The translations under genes and the position numbers were made by a program. A DNA stretch of 58,207 bases from Thermophagus sp052400625 (GTDB lineage: Bacteria > Bacteroidota > Bacteroidia > Bacteroidales > Marinilabiliaceae), in the NCBI GenBank assembly GCA_052400625.1, contig JBQTGH010000017.1, one strand, 5' to 3'. Every line of letters begins with the position of its first letter. The first letter of the stretch is position 1. The notes beneath the pieces are model-generated. The model saw nothing but the letters and a program-made list of their open reading frames with translations, ran no database searches and was not told the DNA's origin. Shown here in pieces: positions 17,069-26,317 of the stretch.

Positions 17069-20000
17069 CTATTTACTTTCGCCTTCTTTCCCAGTTTTTC
17101 TTGGTCCTTTACTTTTCCCTATTCCAGCCTCCTTTGAAGATGTTCCTTTTTGCGTAGAACCTGTTTTTGATGAAGAAGAACCTCGAACTTTGGAACCTGC
17201 TTCTCCTCTTCTCCTCTCCAACTCTTTAAGAACCGCATATTTGGCGGCGGCAATGGTTTCACGATTCACCTTTTCGGTAATTCTACCTTTCAACAAATCA
17301 TCAAACTCGATATAACCATCCATTAGCAACAATTGAGTAATCATATTATTGATGATGGTCTCCTCACTGTACCCTTTAGCCACATAAAGTTTTCCGGCAT
17401 CCTCCAGAAATTCTTGGGCAAAATCGGGATAGTTGGGAAGACTCATCAATTCATTACAGGTTTCTCCAAAGCTATTAAGTTCGATGTTCAAATTAGGCGT
17501 CACCAACAACGGACTAAACTCTTCATGACGATCTTTGGGGCAAAATTTATTCACCCCGGCCAGATCAATAGGGACAGAAGGATCATCCATCCTGACAAAC
17601 TCCGCCTTCATCATTCTATCTAACTGATAGAGGTAGAAATTGTATCGCCAAATTTCATTGCTCGTTTGTCCATTGGAAAAGATATGGGCATACTTTTCAC
17701 GGACAATCCGTCGCACCTGATTCTTCTTCTGGTTGATTTCAGCACGACCAGCTCGCAACTCTTTTATCAGATTGGTGAGGGACTCTGCTGCCTTCTGAGG
17801 ACCTGTAATTTCCTTGCCTTTTTTACCGATTTCAGTAGACAAAATACCGCACTCTATTTTAGCGCCTTCACCTGTTCCATCCTCTCCTCCGCTTAGAACA
17901 TCTATCAAATGATAACGTCCATCAATCTGCTTATCCTGCGACACAAAAGGTTGTCCGGCAGGTGTACTGGCCAAGGAATCGAAGATAGAGCTGAAAATAT
18001 TTCTGGACAAAGTAACCTCCGCAAGCTCATCTCCTTTTTTAACGGTAGCGACGAAACGATTTTTCACCAAATCAAAGCTTACACCGGTTACTTTCCATTT
18101 TTCATTCTCAAATGGGATTTCCTTTCCAATAAAGATCTGACTGACAACTTTCTCAATATCTATTTTGTCCATCATCTTATAGGATGATGCCAGATAATAT
18201 TTCCCATCCACAGGATCCAACTCCCAATCCAACACATCATCAAGGTAATTCCCATGTTTTGCCAACACCTCCACAATGTTCCTATCAGCGGTATAACGCA
18301 AAAGGGTGCGCTGGAAGTGAGGTCCGTCCTGGCTGGTAGCTTTTTCTTTTCGCTCACCGTGAGAATCGATGTACAATAAAAAGTTTTCGGGGTTGCTGAC
18401 GCGAATTATCCCGGCATCTTCTTTAGAATTGTTGTGTGCCGTCAAAATAATATCGATTTTGTACGGCATCTGAATTTCACAAATTCCGCTAATGGTACTT
18501 CGTGAATTAAGATCATCCACATTACTATCGGCACTACTCTCAAACAGATATTTATAGTATTTAATGTATTCGGGATCAAAATCGGTAACTCTCGAAAAGT
18601 CACCTTCCTCCGTACCAAAACCATATAGGTTGCCTTCCCTATCACGAAAAACATGAAACATGTCGCCTGCGATATTCTTAATAGATCGGACTCCAGGCAA
18701 GTTTTGACGCAACCATTTCAGGGTAAGACCTGCCAACATTTCCGATTTTCCCACACCACTATCCCCGTCCACTTCAACCACAAAGATAGAACCATCTTCC
18801 AACTCAATGGCAAAGAGAGAACCGTGCTTGGGAATACCCCCCATCTCTTTCACTTTCTCGTTGATCATAGTAAGCCAAGGTTTCTTTACATCACCGAAGT
18901 AGTCGGCTTCTTTCCTTAGCGGCGTAACAAGCGTCTTGATATTCCCTTTTGGCCCTTGAATGTCGAAATAACCAACCTGTGGGAATGAAATCACCTTTTC
19001 AGGGGCTCCCAGTAACAGCAAAACATCAGGAACAAATCTTTCAGCATCCTGCAAGGAAATATCCTGATATTGGGTAAGTCTAAAAAAGTCAGTCAAATAC
19101 TTTATATAGCCTTTCTGGAAGATGATCAACTGGGTCACCACCCCGTTTTTCATGATCTTACAACGGTAATCATCCGGATCCATATTGGCTACAAATCTGG
19201 CCAATCGACGCTCAAAAAATCTGGAGGAAGGTTTGGTTGAGAGTGCCTTGAGATAATCGTTTTTCGACTTACTCTGATTCATGTCCAGCAGGTACATCGG
19301 CTCTTCATCTCCGCGATCCACCTTATGAAAGGGGTATTCCCTTTTTTTGGCGTCGGTAGAGATCCGCGTATGCCGCTGAACAGATTGTTCCACTGAAATA
19401 ACCCCGCATTTGGTCATCATTTCATTGATCCAGGCCAAGCGGCCATTTTCAAATTGTTTCAGGGTCTTATCCTTAATCTCATAATTCCGATACAAGGTAA
19501 TTCCATGTTGGATCATTTCGTTCACATCACTATTCTGACGTCGGAAATAAGTATCCAACACTTTAATCAATGTATGCGTATATTTGTGATAATAATCTGT
19601 TCCTTTAGAGAGATTCTGTAAAAAGACCAAGAAACCGACCACCTTTTGGGTGATTTCAGAAAGGCGGGTCTCATCCACCTTAATATCCTTTTTCCGGATA
19701 ATATAATTCATTATATCGTCCACTTCTTGCGGAAGGATATCGGTCAAAATATTTTCTGTAAAAATCTTCAAATCGGCATCTTCGGTTTGATCAATGCGAT
19801 CCTGTAGGTATCTCAATTTTGAGGTTACCTGATTGAAGAAGCTGCTATCATTTTTAAGCAAATAAAGATAAAGGATCCGGTCGCTTACCGACAAGCCACT
19901 ACCAAAGACGCGCCGCTTCACCACATCGGCGATAATTCCGACGCTTCTGGACGAAATGGAAATGGAAGAAAATTCCTCATCCTGACGCAACGTTTCTATG

Positions 20001-23000
20001 AAGTGACTAAGATATCTTTCCAGATCAATATCCTTAACCTGTAAACCTGTAACTTCTTCAAAGAGCTCACTGGCCGTAATGATGATTTCCCTGCGGCTGG
20101 GCTCTATAGTGGGTTGCTCGAAAGGTAGGTTAAAATGCAGAAGTATTTCCTGAATATGCTTCTTCAGCACCACATTTACGCCTTCAAGTCTGGCCACATC
20201 CATATAGTAGTCGCCACTGGCCTGTAGCGTCAAAATCTTCATCTTGGTGTCGGAAAAGAGCAGCCGTTCCATCTCTATCAGAATTTCCCTCATAATATTC
20301 TTCTCTTCCGGATCGTCCAGAACATAATGATTGGGATGGAACGTTTTTTTATTATTGATATACTTCAATATGGTGGCTTTACTAAATCGAGAGGCCACGA
20401 TATTAAAATTAAGATTGCGCAACTGGGGTATTTTTTTATAGATCTGCGGCAGCAGGTTTTCATAGATTTTGGTAAACGCTCTGCTCCGAATAAACTCTTC
20501 TACAGTACGACAATTCCCCACATCTCCCTGAAACTCGATCACCGAATTGCGTGAGTCACCAATGGTGGTGATGGAAACACCACTCACCTGGGGCGAGGCA
20601 TGGTAAAGCGATCGGTTTTCATTGATGCGCAGCGATTGGTTCACTTTTTTCTTTAAGTCACGCACCATCCGGTAATCCTCAAAGACAGCGTAAGGGAAAC
20701 CACCTTGCTCTTCCGAATTGAGAATCTGCTCCATCAACTCCTTTACACCTGCTTTGGGAGCCTCTTTGTATGCCTCTTTCAACTTCTTCCAGTAAGAAAG
20801 AAACATGGTAAATGCGGTACGCAATTCTTTGCGGAATATCTCATAGCTTTCGGAGGTGCCTTCAATATATCCTCCCAACGAGAAGCGAACCACACCAGTC
20901 TTATAAGGTAATGCGGATATTCCTCGCTCCCCCGCCACTTTTTTGGTAAAATCTTCCAGATCATTAAAGCTTCCAAAGCTATGAAACAGAAGATTAAAGA
21001 GGTAGGATCCATCAGACTGGATCACGGAAACATCTTCCACATCCAATTCATTTATGACCTCTTCCGCAATTTTCATAGCCGTTTTAAGGCGATAGTTTGA
21101 TTCGGTCCGAAAATTTTTATTTATCCGAAAACGATTCAATCCCTTAACCAATTCGCCTCTGTAATAGATATAAAACGGAACATCTTTATATTTAAAATCA
21201 TCGGGAAGGCCTAGAATATCCAACTTCGCCAGAGCAACCAACTCATCCAAAAGGAAAAGATGCAAAGGACTTCCTTCAAAACCCGACATTATAGGATCAC
21301 CCACCGCCGTTTTGGACTTGCCATCCATTTTCACCAAGCTGACGATGTAATCTTCTATATGCTTAACAATCTTACTGCGAGAAGCATCCTTAGGTAATTT
21401 TGATTCCAGCTTATCCTTTAATGACTTTGATCTCAGCCCCGTTTCCAAAACGGCATTAAGAAAGTAGAGTGAACAACTATTTCCTCTTACCGATTGATTG
21501 CGTTTGCGGGCATAATCGATCACCTCTTTCATGGCCGGTGTGGCCACCAGCAAACCTAACCTTTCTCCCGATCCTGCCAGATTTTTGGTTGTTGACAACG
21601 ATGAAACGGCGCGGATCTTTGAATACACGTTTTCATTATTAAAAATATAGCGTGAAATGGACCGCCACTTGGGCATCATCTCATCAGGGACCTTTACGCT
21701 ATCTGTATAGGCTTCATCAAGCAGGAGCGTGATTTTACTGTTGTTGACAAACTTCAGAAATTCAATAAGATTCTCCCGGTTAAAATCGCTGTATCCCGTA
21801 GGATTAGATGGATCGTTGATAATAATCGTCACATTTTCGCAGAAACGATCCCAAAGGCTCCCTGTCGCATCAAACAACTGCAAGGTATTCTTGATACGCG
21901 AGAGTTTGGCCAGCAACCTTTCATAATCAATTCGCTGGTCGTCCAAATTTTCAATTTCTATATCGAAAGGGTTGATGTAGAACTTATCATCCGAAAAAAG
22001 ATCGGTATACTCCCACGCCAGAACTTTGTTATAAATAATATAGGGCTTAGGATTTCTCTCTTTATAATACAAAAGATCACGTATAATCATCTGAACATCA
22101 TCCGAAATAGAAGTCTTGTCCAGATTATTCAAGTCGCTGATGAAATCTTTTATGATCTGTTGTTCTTTTTCGCCAAGTCGTTCAAAATCCTTGTAAACGC
22201 CAAGATCAATCAATACGTTTCTGAAACGTCCTTTATTATCCGATTCATTGTCCACCTTGGCAATATATTTCTGGTATTTTTCCAGAAAGAGGTTTACCCC
22301 GAAATTTTTGTGAAAATGGTTATGTATAGTTCTTTTATAGTTATCAGGAATAAAGTTAATAATGGTTTTGCACCGTTCCAGAATTTCGTCATCCAGGGGT
22401 TTCAACTTCCTTTGCAATAGATATTCACCATAGGTGCGAATCTGATTACGCCCTCCCCCTTCAAGAATGGTTGCCACTTGCACTTCAGGAGTGTCGGAAT
22501 AGAAATATTTTCTAATTCTTTCCTCAAACGTACGAATCAGTTCATCATTCTGCTTCTGTCGTTTTTCGGGTGAGGCAGCATTTTGAACGAATTGGATAAA
22601 GTCACGCAGTCGAGCTAATGAATATCGATCTTTCAATATTTGCCGTGTGAATGAATCGAATTTAAAAAGATTAATATTCTTCAGCAGATCATTGGTTTGC
22701 CCCAGTTGTTCTTTTTTAAGTTCTTCCAGTTCTTCGTTGTAATCGAAGATTTTCTTGTCAAGCAGTTTTTTGAATTCCTGCAGATTTTTATCGTTGACAT
22801 TTTCCAATATCAACCTAAGGTTAAGCTGTGTATTCGCAGGGGCTCCCAGTTTTTTGGTGTGTACTTTATTCAGGGTATTGATAATCCCGTTATGGAAGCT
22901 AAATACCAGTGAGGTATTGGAAGCCCGAGATTCGGGAGAGTCATCCACCACAACAATTCTTGAAATCAAAGGAAACCACCTAGATCCGGCAAACATATTT

Positions 23001-23839
23001 TGACGCATATGTTTAACCTTCACAACAAAGACACTTGAAGTATCTTCCTGCATCAGATTGTACAGCTCTTCTCCTTTAATATTTTCCTCCACTCGCACAC
23101 AGTCGGCTCCAAAGACTTCGCCTTTCAGCAATTCAACGGCTATATCACTATTGCCCGATACTACGGTACGAATCAGACCATTCAAGCCCTTAAAATTAAC
23201 CGCCCACTCGGTCCGGTGAAGAAAATTGTTCTTTTCGGCCTTGGTAGTATAATGAGTACTCTGATTAATCATCTGTTCCAGAGTATCCATAAAATAGTTC
23301 CAATGCGCCTCGTCGATATCTCCTATTACCCCGATAACATCACGAAATCGACGTAAATCCACGGGCGAATCACCGATTACGATCTTTGCCAAAAAATCGA
23401 TGGTTTTTTCCGTAACAGGAGGAGTTCCTACCGAAAAATCATGGAAATTCTGAATATTTTCAATCCACTTTTTCTGCTGATGATTAACAATATCATTGTC
23501 AGCAAAATAGCCCAAACGACGGTTGAAATTTTGCTTTAGTGAACTATATATAAAGGCCTTAGAATCCTGATGTGGATAAAGCATCAGGGAAATATCCGAA
23601 TAGCCGGGAATATCTTCCCTGAACTTAAGCAAGTATTTCTGTATTTCAGCCTGTTGACGAGACGGATCATTAGGCTCTTCATGACAAAGACGTACAAAGG
23701 CCTTTAAATTATCAAAAACAAAGCTGGGCAAAAAAACTTCTGCCCGTTCTCCCAATGAGGCGTATAGATCAATGTATTCTCGCGCCTCCTGTCTTAAAAA
23801 CGCTTTGGGCACTCCTTCTATTTGCATAATCTGGTTCAA
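17069..23839 (-). CDS. Giant fusion protein: PLP aminotransferase module plus HprK/PEPCK-like P-loop module
   Basis: This 2256-residue cytoplasmic protein has no signal peptide or membrane segment. Residues 1 to about 520 are mostly helical and unrecognised. About 560-1060 form a fold-type I PLP aminotransferase with all key positions at AspAT-like spacing: N679 (NPTG), D708 and Y711 (LLDEAY), K752 (the Schiff-base Lys in TTKN), R760 (GSGER), and a substrate-carboxylate Arg in VVRFSLGG. About 1100-1620 is helical and unrecognised. Near 1670-1800 a beta-hairpin leads into GDSGVGKSE (1692-1700), the Walker A form of HPr kinase and PEPCK-like enzymes. The last ~50 residues are a Ser/Gly/Lys-rich basic tail. 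The gene is monocistronic. The function is unknown. A modification or signalling enzyme acting on an amino acid is only one possible reading. Confidence 0.9.
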   Translation of the reverse strand: MNQIMQIEGVPKAFLRQEAREYIDLYASLGERAEVFLPSFVFDNLKAFVRLCHEEPNDPSRQQAEIQKYLLKFREDIPGYSDISLMLYPHQDSKAFIYSSLKQNFNRRLGYFADNDIVNHQQKKWIENIQNFHDFSVGTPPVTEKTIDFLAKIVIGDSPVDLRRFRDVIGVIGDIDEAHWNYFMDTLEQMINQSTHYTTKAEKNNFLHRTEWAVNFKGLNGLIRTVVSGNSDIAVELLKGEVFGADCVRVEENIKGEELYNLMQEDTSSVFVVKVKHMRQNMFAGSRWFPLISRIVVVDDSPESRASNTSLVFSFHNGIINTLNKVHTKKLGAPANTQLNLRLILENVNDKNLQEFKKLLDKKIFDYNEELEELKKEQLGQTNDLLKNINLFKFDSFTRQILKDRYSLARLRDFIQFVQNAASPEKRQKQNDELIRTFEERIRKYFYSDTPEVQVATILEGGGRNQIRTYGEYLLQRKLKPLDDEILERCKTIINFIPDNYKRTIHNHFHKNFGVNLFLEKYQKYIAKVDNESDNKGRFRNVLIDLGVYKDFERLGEKEQQIIKDFISDLNNLDKTSISDDVQMIIRDLLYYKERNPKPYIIYNKVLAWEYTDLFSDDKFYINPFDIEIENLDDQRIDYERLLAKLSRIKNTLQLFDATGSLWDRFCENVTIIINDPSNPTGYSDFNRENLIEFLKFVNNSKITLLLDEAYTDSVKVPDEMMPKWRSISRYIFNNENVYSKIRAVSSLSTTKNLAGSGERLGLLVATPAMKEVIDYARKRNQSVRGNSCSLYFLNAVLETGLRSKSLKDKLESKLPKDASRSKIVKHIEDYIVSLVKMDGKSKTAVGDPIMSGFEGSPLHLFLLDELVALAKLDILGLPDDFKYKDVPFYIYYRGELVKGLNRFRINKNFRTESNYRLKTAMKIAEEVINELDVEDVSVIQSDGSYLFNLLFHSFGSFNDLEDFTKKVAGERGISALPYKTGVVRFSLGGYIEGTSESYEIFRKELRTAFTMFLSYWKKLKEAYKEAPKAGVKELMEQILNSEEQGGFPYAVFEDYRMVRDLKKKVNQSLRINENRSLYHASPQVSGVSITTIGDSRNSVIEFQGDVGNCRTVEEFIRSRAFTKIYENLLPQIYKKIPQLRNLNFNIVASRFSKATILKYINNKKTFHPNHYVLDDPEEKNIMREILIEMERLLFSDTKMKILTLQASGDYYMDVARLEGVNVVLKKHIQEILLHFNLPFEQPTIEPSRREIIITASELFEEVTGLQVKDIDLERYLSHFIETLRQDEEFSSISISSRSVGIIADVVKRRVFGSGLSVSDRILYLYLLKNDSSFFNQVTSKLRYLQDRIDQTEDADLKIFTENILTDILPQEVDDIMNYIIRKKDIKVDETRLSEITQKVVGFLVFLQNLSKGTDYYHKYTHTLIKVLDTYFRRQNSDVNEMIQHGITLYRNYEIKDKTLKQFENGRLAWINEMMTKCGVISVEQSVQRHTRISTDAKKREYPFHKVDRGDEEPMYLLDMNQSKSKNDYLKALSTKPSSRFFERRLARFVANMDPDDYRCKIMKNGVVTQLIIFQKGYIKYLTDFFRLTQYQDISLQDAERFVPDVLLLLGAPEKVISFPQVGYFDIQGPKGNIKTLVTPLRKEADYFGDVKKPWLTMINEKVKEMGGIPKHGSLFAIELEDGSIFVVEVDGDSGVGKSEMLAGLTLKWLRQNLPGVRSIKNIAGDMFHVFRDREGNLYGFGTEEGDFSRVTDFDPEYIKYYKYLFESSADSNVDDLNSRSTISGICEIQMPYKIDIILTAHNNSKEDAGIIRVSNPENFLLYIDSHGERKEKATSQDGPHFQRTLLRYTADRNIVEVLAKHGNYLDDVLDWELDPVDGKYYLASSYKMMDKIDIEKVVSQIFIGKEIPFENEKWKVTGVSFDLVKNRFVATVKKGDELAEVTLSRNIFSSIFDSLASTPAGQPFVSQDKQIDGRYHLIDVLSGGEDGTGEGAKIECGILSTEIGKKGKEITGPQKAAESLTNLIKELRAGRAEINQKKNQVRRIVREKYAHIFSNGQTSNEIWRYNFYLYQLDRMMKAEFVRMDDPSVPIDLAGVNKFCPKDRHEEFSPLLVTPNLNIELNSFGETCNELMSLPNYPDFAQEFLEDAGKLYVAKGYSEETIINNMITQLLLMDGYIEFDDLLKGRITEKVNRETIAAAKYAVLKELERRRGEAGSKVRGSSSSKTGSTQKGTSSKEAGIGKSKGPRKTGKEGESK

Positions 23840-24029
23840 TTAATGGTCCACTTAATACTTTCCCTTTTCCTATTAATTCTGCAATAATTTAGCTAAATCT
23901 GGAAAAACGATCACCTTTTTCGTCCTAATATTCAGAATAACAAGCACTATACAATAAAAACATAACAACTCACACAATCACATGGTTAAAGTTTAAACAT
24001 TTTTTAGCGCTTTTCATTTCAAAATGTTA

Positions 24030-24061
24030 CAAATATAGGTATTTAGAAGATAATTTTAAAA
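24030..24061 (-). promoter_or_regulatory. Candidate promoter of the giant gene
   Basis: On the minus strand TATATTTG (24030-24037) matches TAnnTTTG exactly, with TTTT 20 nt upstream as a weak -33. It would give the giant gene a leader of about 190 nt. In the 450-bp gap before the gene, this and the 24215-24247 inverted repeat are the only sites I can name. Confidence 0.4.
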
Positions 24062-24214
24062 GCAATCACCCCCCATTTTTGTTCAATTTTATATTTTCAG
24101 GCTCAAAATAATTGGCCTCACCATACATGGTTTTAGGAAAATAATTATGAAAACAATACCTATAGAAAATCAATGCTATGAGCCAAAAAACCCTACGTTG
24201 AGTACAAATATCAA

Positions 24215-24247
24215 TTACCCTGTCAACAAATTTTGTTGACAGGGTAA
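24215..24247. terminator. 16-bp perfect inverted repeat, probable hflKC terminator
   Basis: TTACCCTGTCAACAAA (24215-24230) and its exact complement TTTGTTGACAGGGTAA (24232-24247) are separated by one base. It lies 46 bp past the hflC stop. It lacks a long T-run on the minus strand, so a protein-binding palindrome is an alternative. Confidence 0.5.
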
Positions 24248-24292
24248 CCGTTGACATATTATTCGACCTTATTCCTATCCCTCAATAGTCCT

Positions 24293-25246
24293 TTATTTCG
24301 CACTTTTCAGATACTGAAAAAGTTCACTATCGGTAGAAAGTATGATATGCATCTGATCGTCAAAAGTTTTCTCAAATGTTTCCATCGATTTCACGAAAGT
24401 GTAAAGACTCCGCGAAGCGGCAGATTTATTATATGCAGAGGCATATATGGACGCTGCTTCCGCATCGGCACGCCCCATTATCTCTTCCGCTTCCCGAAAA
24501 GCCTGAGATTGTATGGTTTTCAGCTCCCTTTCTTTTTCACCATTGATCCGGGATGCCTCCCCCTGACCCTCTGACCTAAACTTGTCGGCGATGCGATAAC
24601 GTTCACTTTTCATCCGCTCATAAACCTGATTTCTCACTTCTTCCACATAATTAATCCGCTTAAACCTAAAATCCAAAACTCTAATCCCCAAATCAAGGGT
24701 TTGCTCGTTAGCCGCCTGCAAAATCATGGATTGTATTTTTTCGCGACCAACCTCAATACGCTCCAGGCTATCGCCTATTAATTCTCCAATTACACCACTC
24801 GAAATAGGGGTCCTGTTACTGGTTCTAACGGTTTCGATTAAATTATGATTGGCAATAAAATCTCTGGTTTCTCCATCCAATATATCATCCAATCGAGACT
24901 GTGCACCCAATTCATTCCTTAACCGTTTAAAAAATTGAAGTGGGTCAACTATCTGCCAACGGGCATAGGTATCCACAAAGATGTACTTCTTATCTTTAGT
25001 CGGTATTTGATTTGGATCCCCATCCCATTCCAGAAATCGTTTGTCGAAAAAATTGGCTGTCTGAACAAAGGGCAGTTTAAATTTCAATCCCGGGGTTGTC
25101 ACTGCATCACCTACCGGTTTTCCAAATTGAGTAACCACCACCTGCTCCGTCTCATTGACCACATATATGCTGCTAAATAGGGTAATAATCCCCACAAAAA
25201 TTAATATTGCTATAAGTATTGTTCTATATCTTGCCATAATATCCAA
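24293..25246 (-). CDS. hflC: HflC, SPFH-domain membrane protease modulator
   Basis: A 317-residue inner-membrane protein with an N-terminal transmembrane helix (about residues 6-26) and a periplasmic SPFH/band-7 domain (VNETEQVVVTQFGKPV to about residue 200). A coiled, Ala/Glu-rich region follows (GEASRINGEKERELKTIQSQAFREAE is split over this part). HflC forms a complex with HflK that cages and restrains the FtsH protease. The gene follows hflK by 32 bp. Confidence 0.92.
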   Translation of the reverse strand: MDIMARYRTILIAILIFVGIITLFSSIYVVNETEQVVVTQFGKPVGDAVTTPGLKFKLPFVQTANFFDKRFLEWDGDPNQIPTKDKKYIFVDTYARWQIVDPLQFFKRLRNELGAQSRLDDILDGETRDFIANHNLIETVRTSNRTPISSGVIGELIGDSLERIEVGREKIQSMILQAANEQTLDLGIRVLDFRFKRINYVEEVRNQVYERMKSERYRIADKFRSEGQGEASRINGEKERELKTIQSQAFREAEEIMGRADAEAASIYASAYNKSAASRSLYTFVKSMETFEKTFDDQMHIILSTDSELFQYLKSAK

Positions 25247-25278
25247 ATTAAATTTTTTCTACAGATCGGGTTTTCGAA

Positions 25279-26295
25279 TTATTCATTTTTATCACCTGAG
25301 GATGACAGGTTTACTTCTTTAACATTATCCAATTGCATTTGCAATAATGGCAAAACATTATTGCCCTCCTGATCGGTAATAATTTTATTGCCCAGTCGTG
25401 GTAACACTTTTTGCATGGTTTCCAAATAAATCCGCTGGCGCGTCACTTCCGGGGCTTTAACAAATTCTGAATACAATTCGTTAAATCGGGCCACCTCTCC
25501 CTTCGCATTGTTAACCCGCTCAACAGCATAACCTTCTGCTTTACGAAGGGTCTCTTCAGCCTGCCCTTTTGCCTTGGGAATCACCTTATTGTATTCCGAC
25601 TTAGCCTTATTGATCAGCGTTTCTTTTTCTTGCTGAGCCTCATTAACGGCGTTAAAGGCAGCTTTAACCGGATCCGGAGGATTAACATCCTGCAACACCA
25701 CCTGATCTATTTTAACCCCCAATTCATAATTATTGGCCAATTCCTGAATGAGTTGTTCCACACTGGAGGCAATCTCCGTTCTTCCCACGGTAAGCACTTC
25801 ATTCACTGTCCTGTCTCCCACAATTTGCCGAACAGCTCCTTCCGAAATATCCCGTAATGTTGATTCCGGGTTACGAACCTTGAACAAAAATTTAAAGGGA
25901 TCATTAATACGATATTGTACCACCCACTCCACTTCGGCCAGGTTTAAATCACCTGTAAGCATCAACGATTCATTTCGAGCACCACCCTGAGTGGTATATT
26001 GAGAACGAATGCTGGAGCTGGTAGTTCTGAAACCAAACTCCAGTTTTTGCTGACGTTCTACCGGCACTTTGTAAACCTGTTCAATAAATGGAATTTTGAA
26101 ATTCAATCCCGGCATTACGGTCTTAGTATATTTCCCAAATCGGACTACAACACCTGCTTCTTCGGGTCCTACCTGAAAGAACCCACTCCACACCAAAATC
26201 AATGCAAATAACACAACTACTATGGTGCGTATGTTTTTGATGATCTTCTTTAACACAGGAGACATCTCCTGGTTCGAAAAATTCAATTCACTCAT
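25279..26295 (-). CDS. hflK: HflK, SPFH-domain membrane protease modulator
   Basis: A 338-residue partner of HflC. It has a short cytoplasmic N terminus, one transmembrane helix (about 20-40), then the SPFH domain beginning GPEEAGVVVRFGKYTKTVMPGLNFK. The motif VQYRINDPFKFLFKVRNPE and the Ala/Glu/Lys-rich coiled coil (EAQQEKETLINKAKSEYNK region) are typical. It lacks the long Gly-rich N terminus of E. coli HflK. It precedes hflC and follows the trehalose gene by 22 bp, so the three may be co-transcribed. Confidence 0.92.
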   Translation of the reverse strand: MSELNFSNQEMSPVLKKIIKNIRTIVVVLFALILVWSGFFQVGPEEAGVVVRFGKYTKTVMPGLNFKIPFIEQVYKVPVERQQKLEFGFRTTSSSIRSQYTTQGGARNESLMLTGDLNLAEVEWVVQYRINDPFKFLFKVRNPESTLRDISEGAVRQIVGDRTVNEVLTVGRTEIASSVEQLIQELANNYELGVKIDQVVLQDVNPPDPVKAAFNAVNEAQQEKETLINKAKSEYNKVIPKAKGQAEETLRKAEGYAVERVNNAKGEVARFNELYSEFVKAPEVTRQRIYLETMQKVLPRLGNKIITDQEGNNVLPLLQMQLDNVKEVNLSSSGDKNE

Positions 26296-26317
26296 ATGAT
26301 TATCAGTTTTTATTTAA

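Noticed and set aside
24066..24257. 63-codon minus-strand frame in the gap after hflC
   Set aside because: It runs through the perfect inverted repeat at 24215-24247, has no ribosome binding site and no recognisable sequence features.
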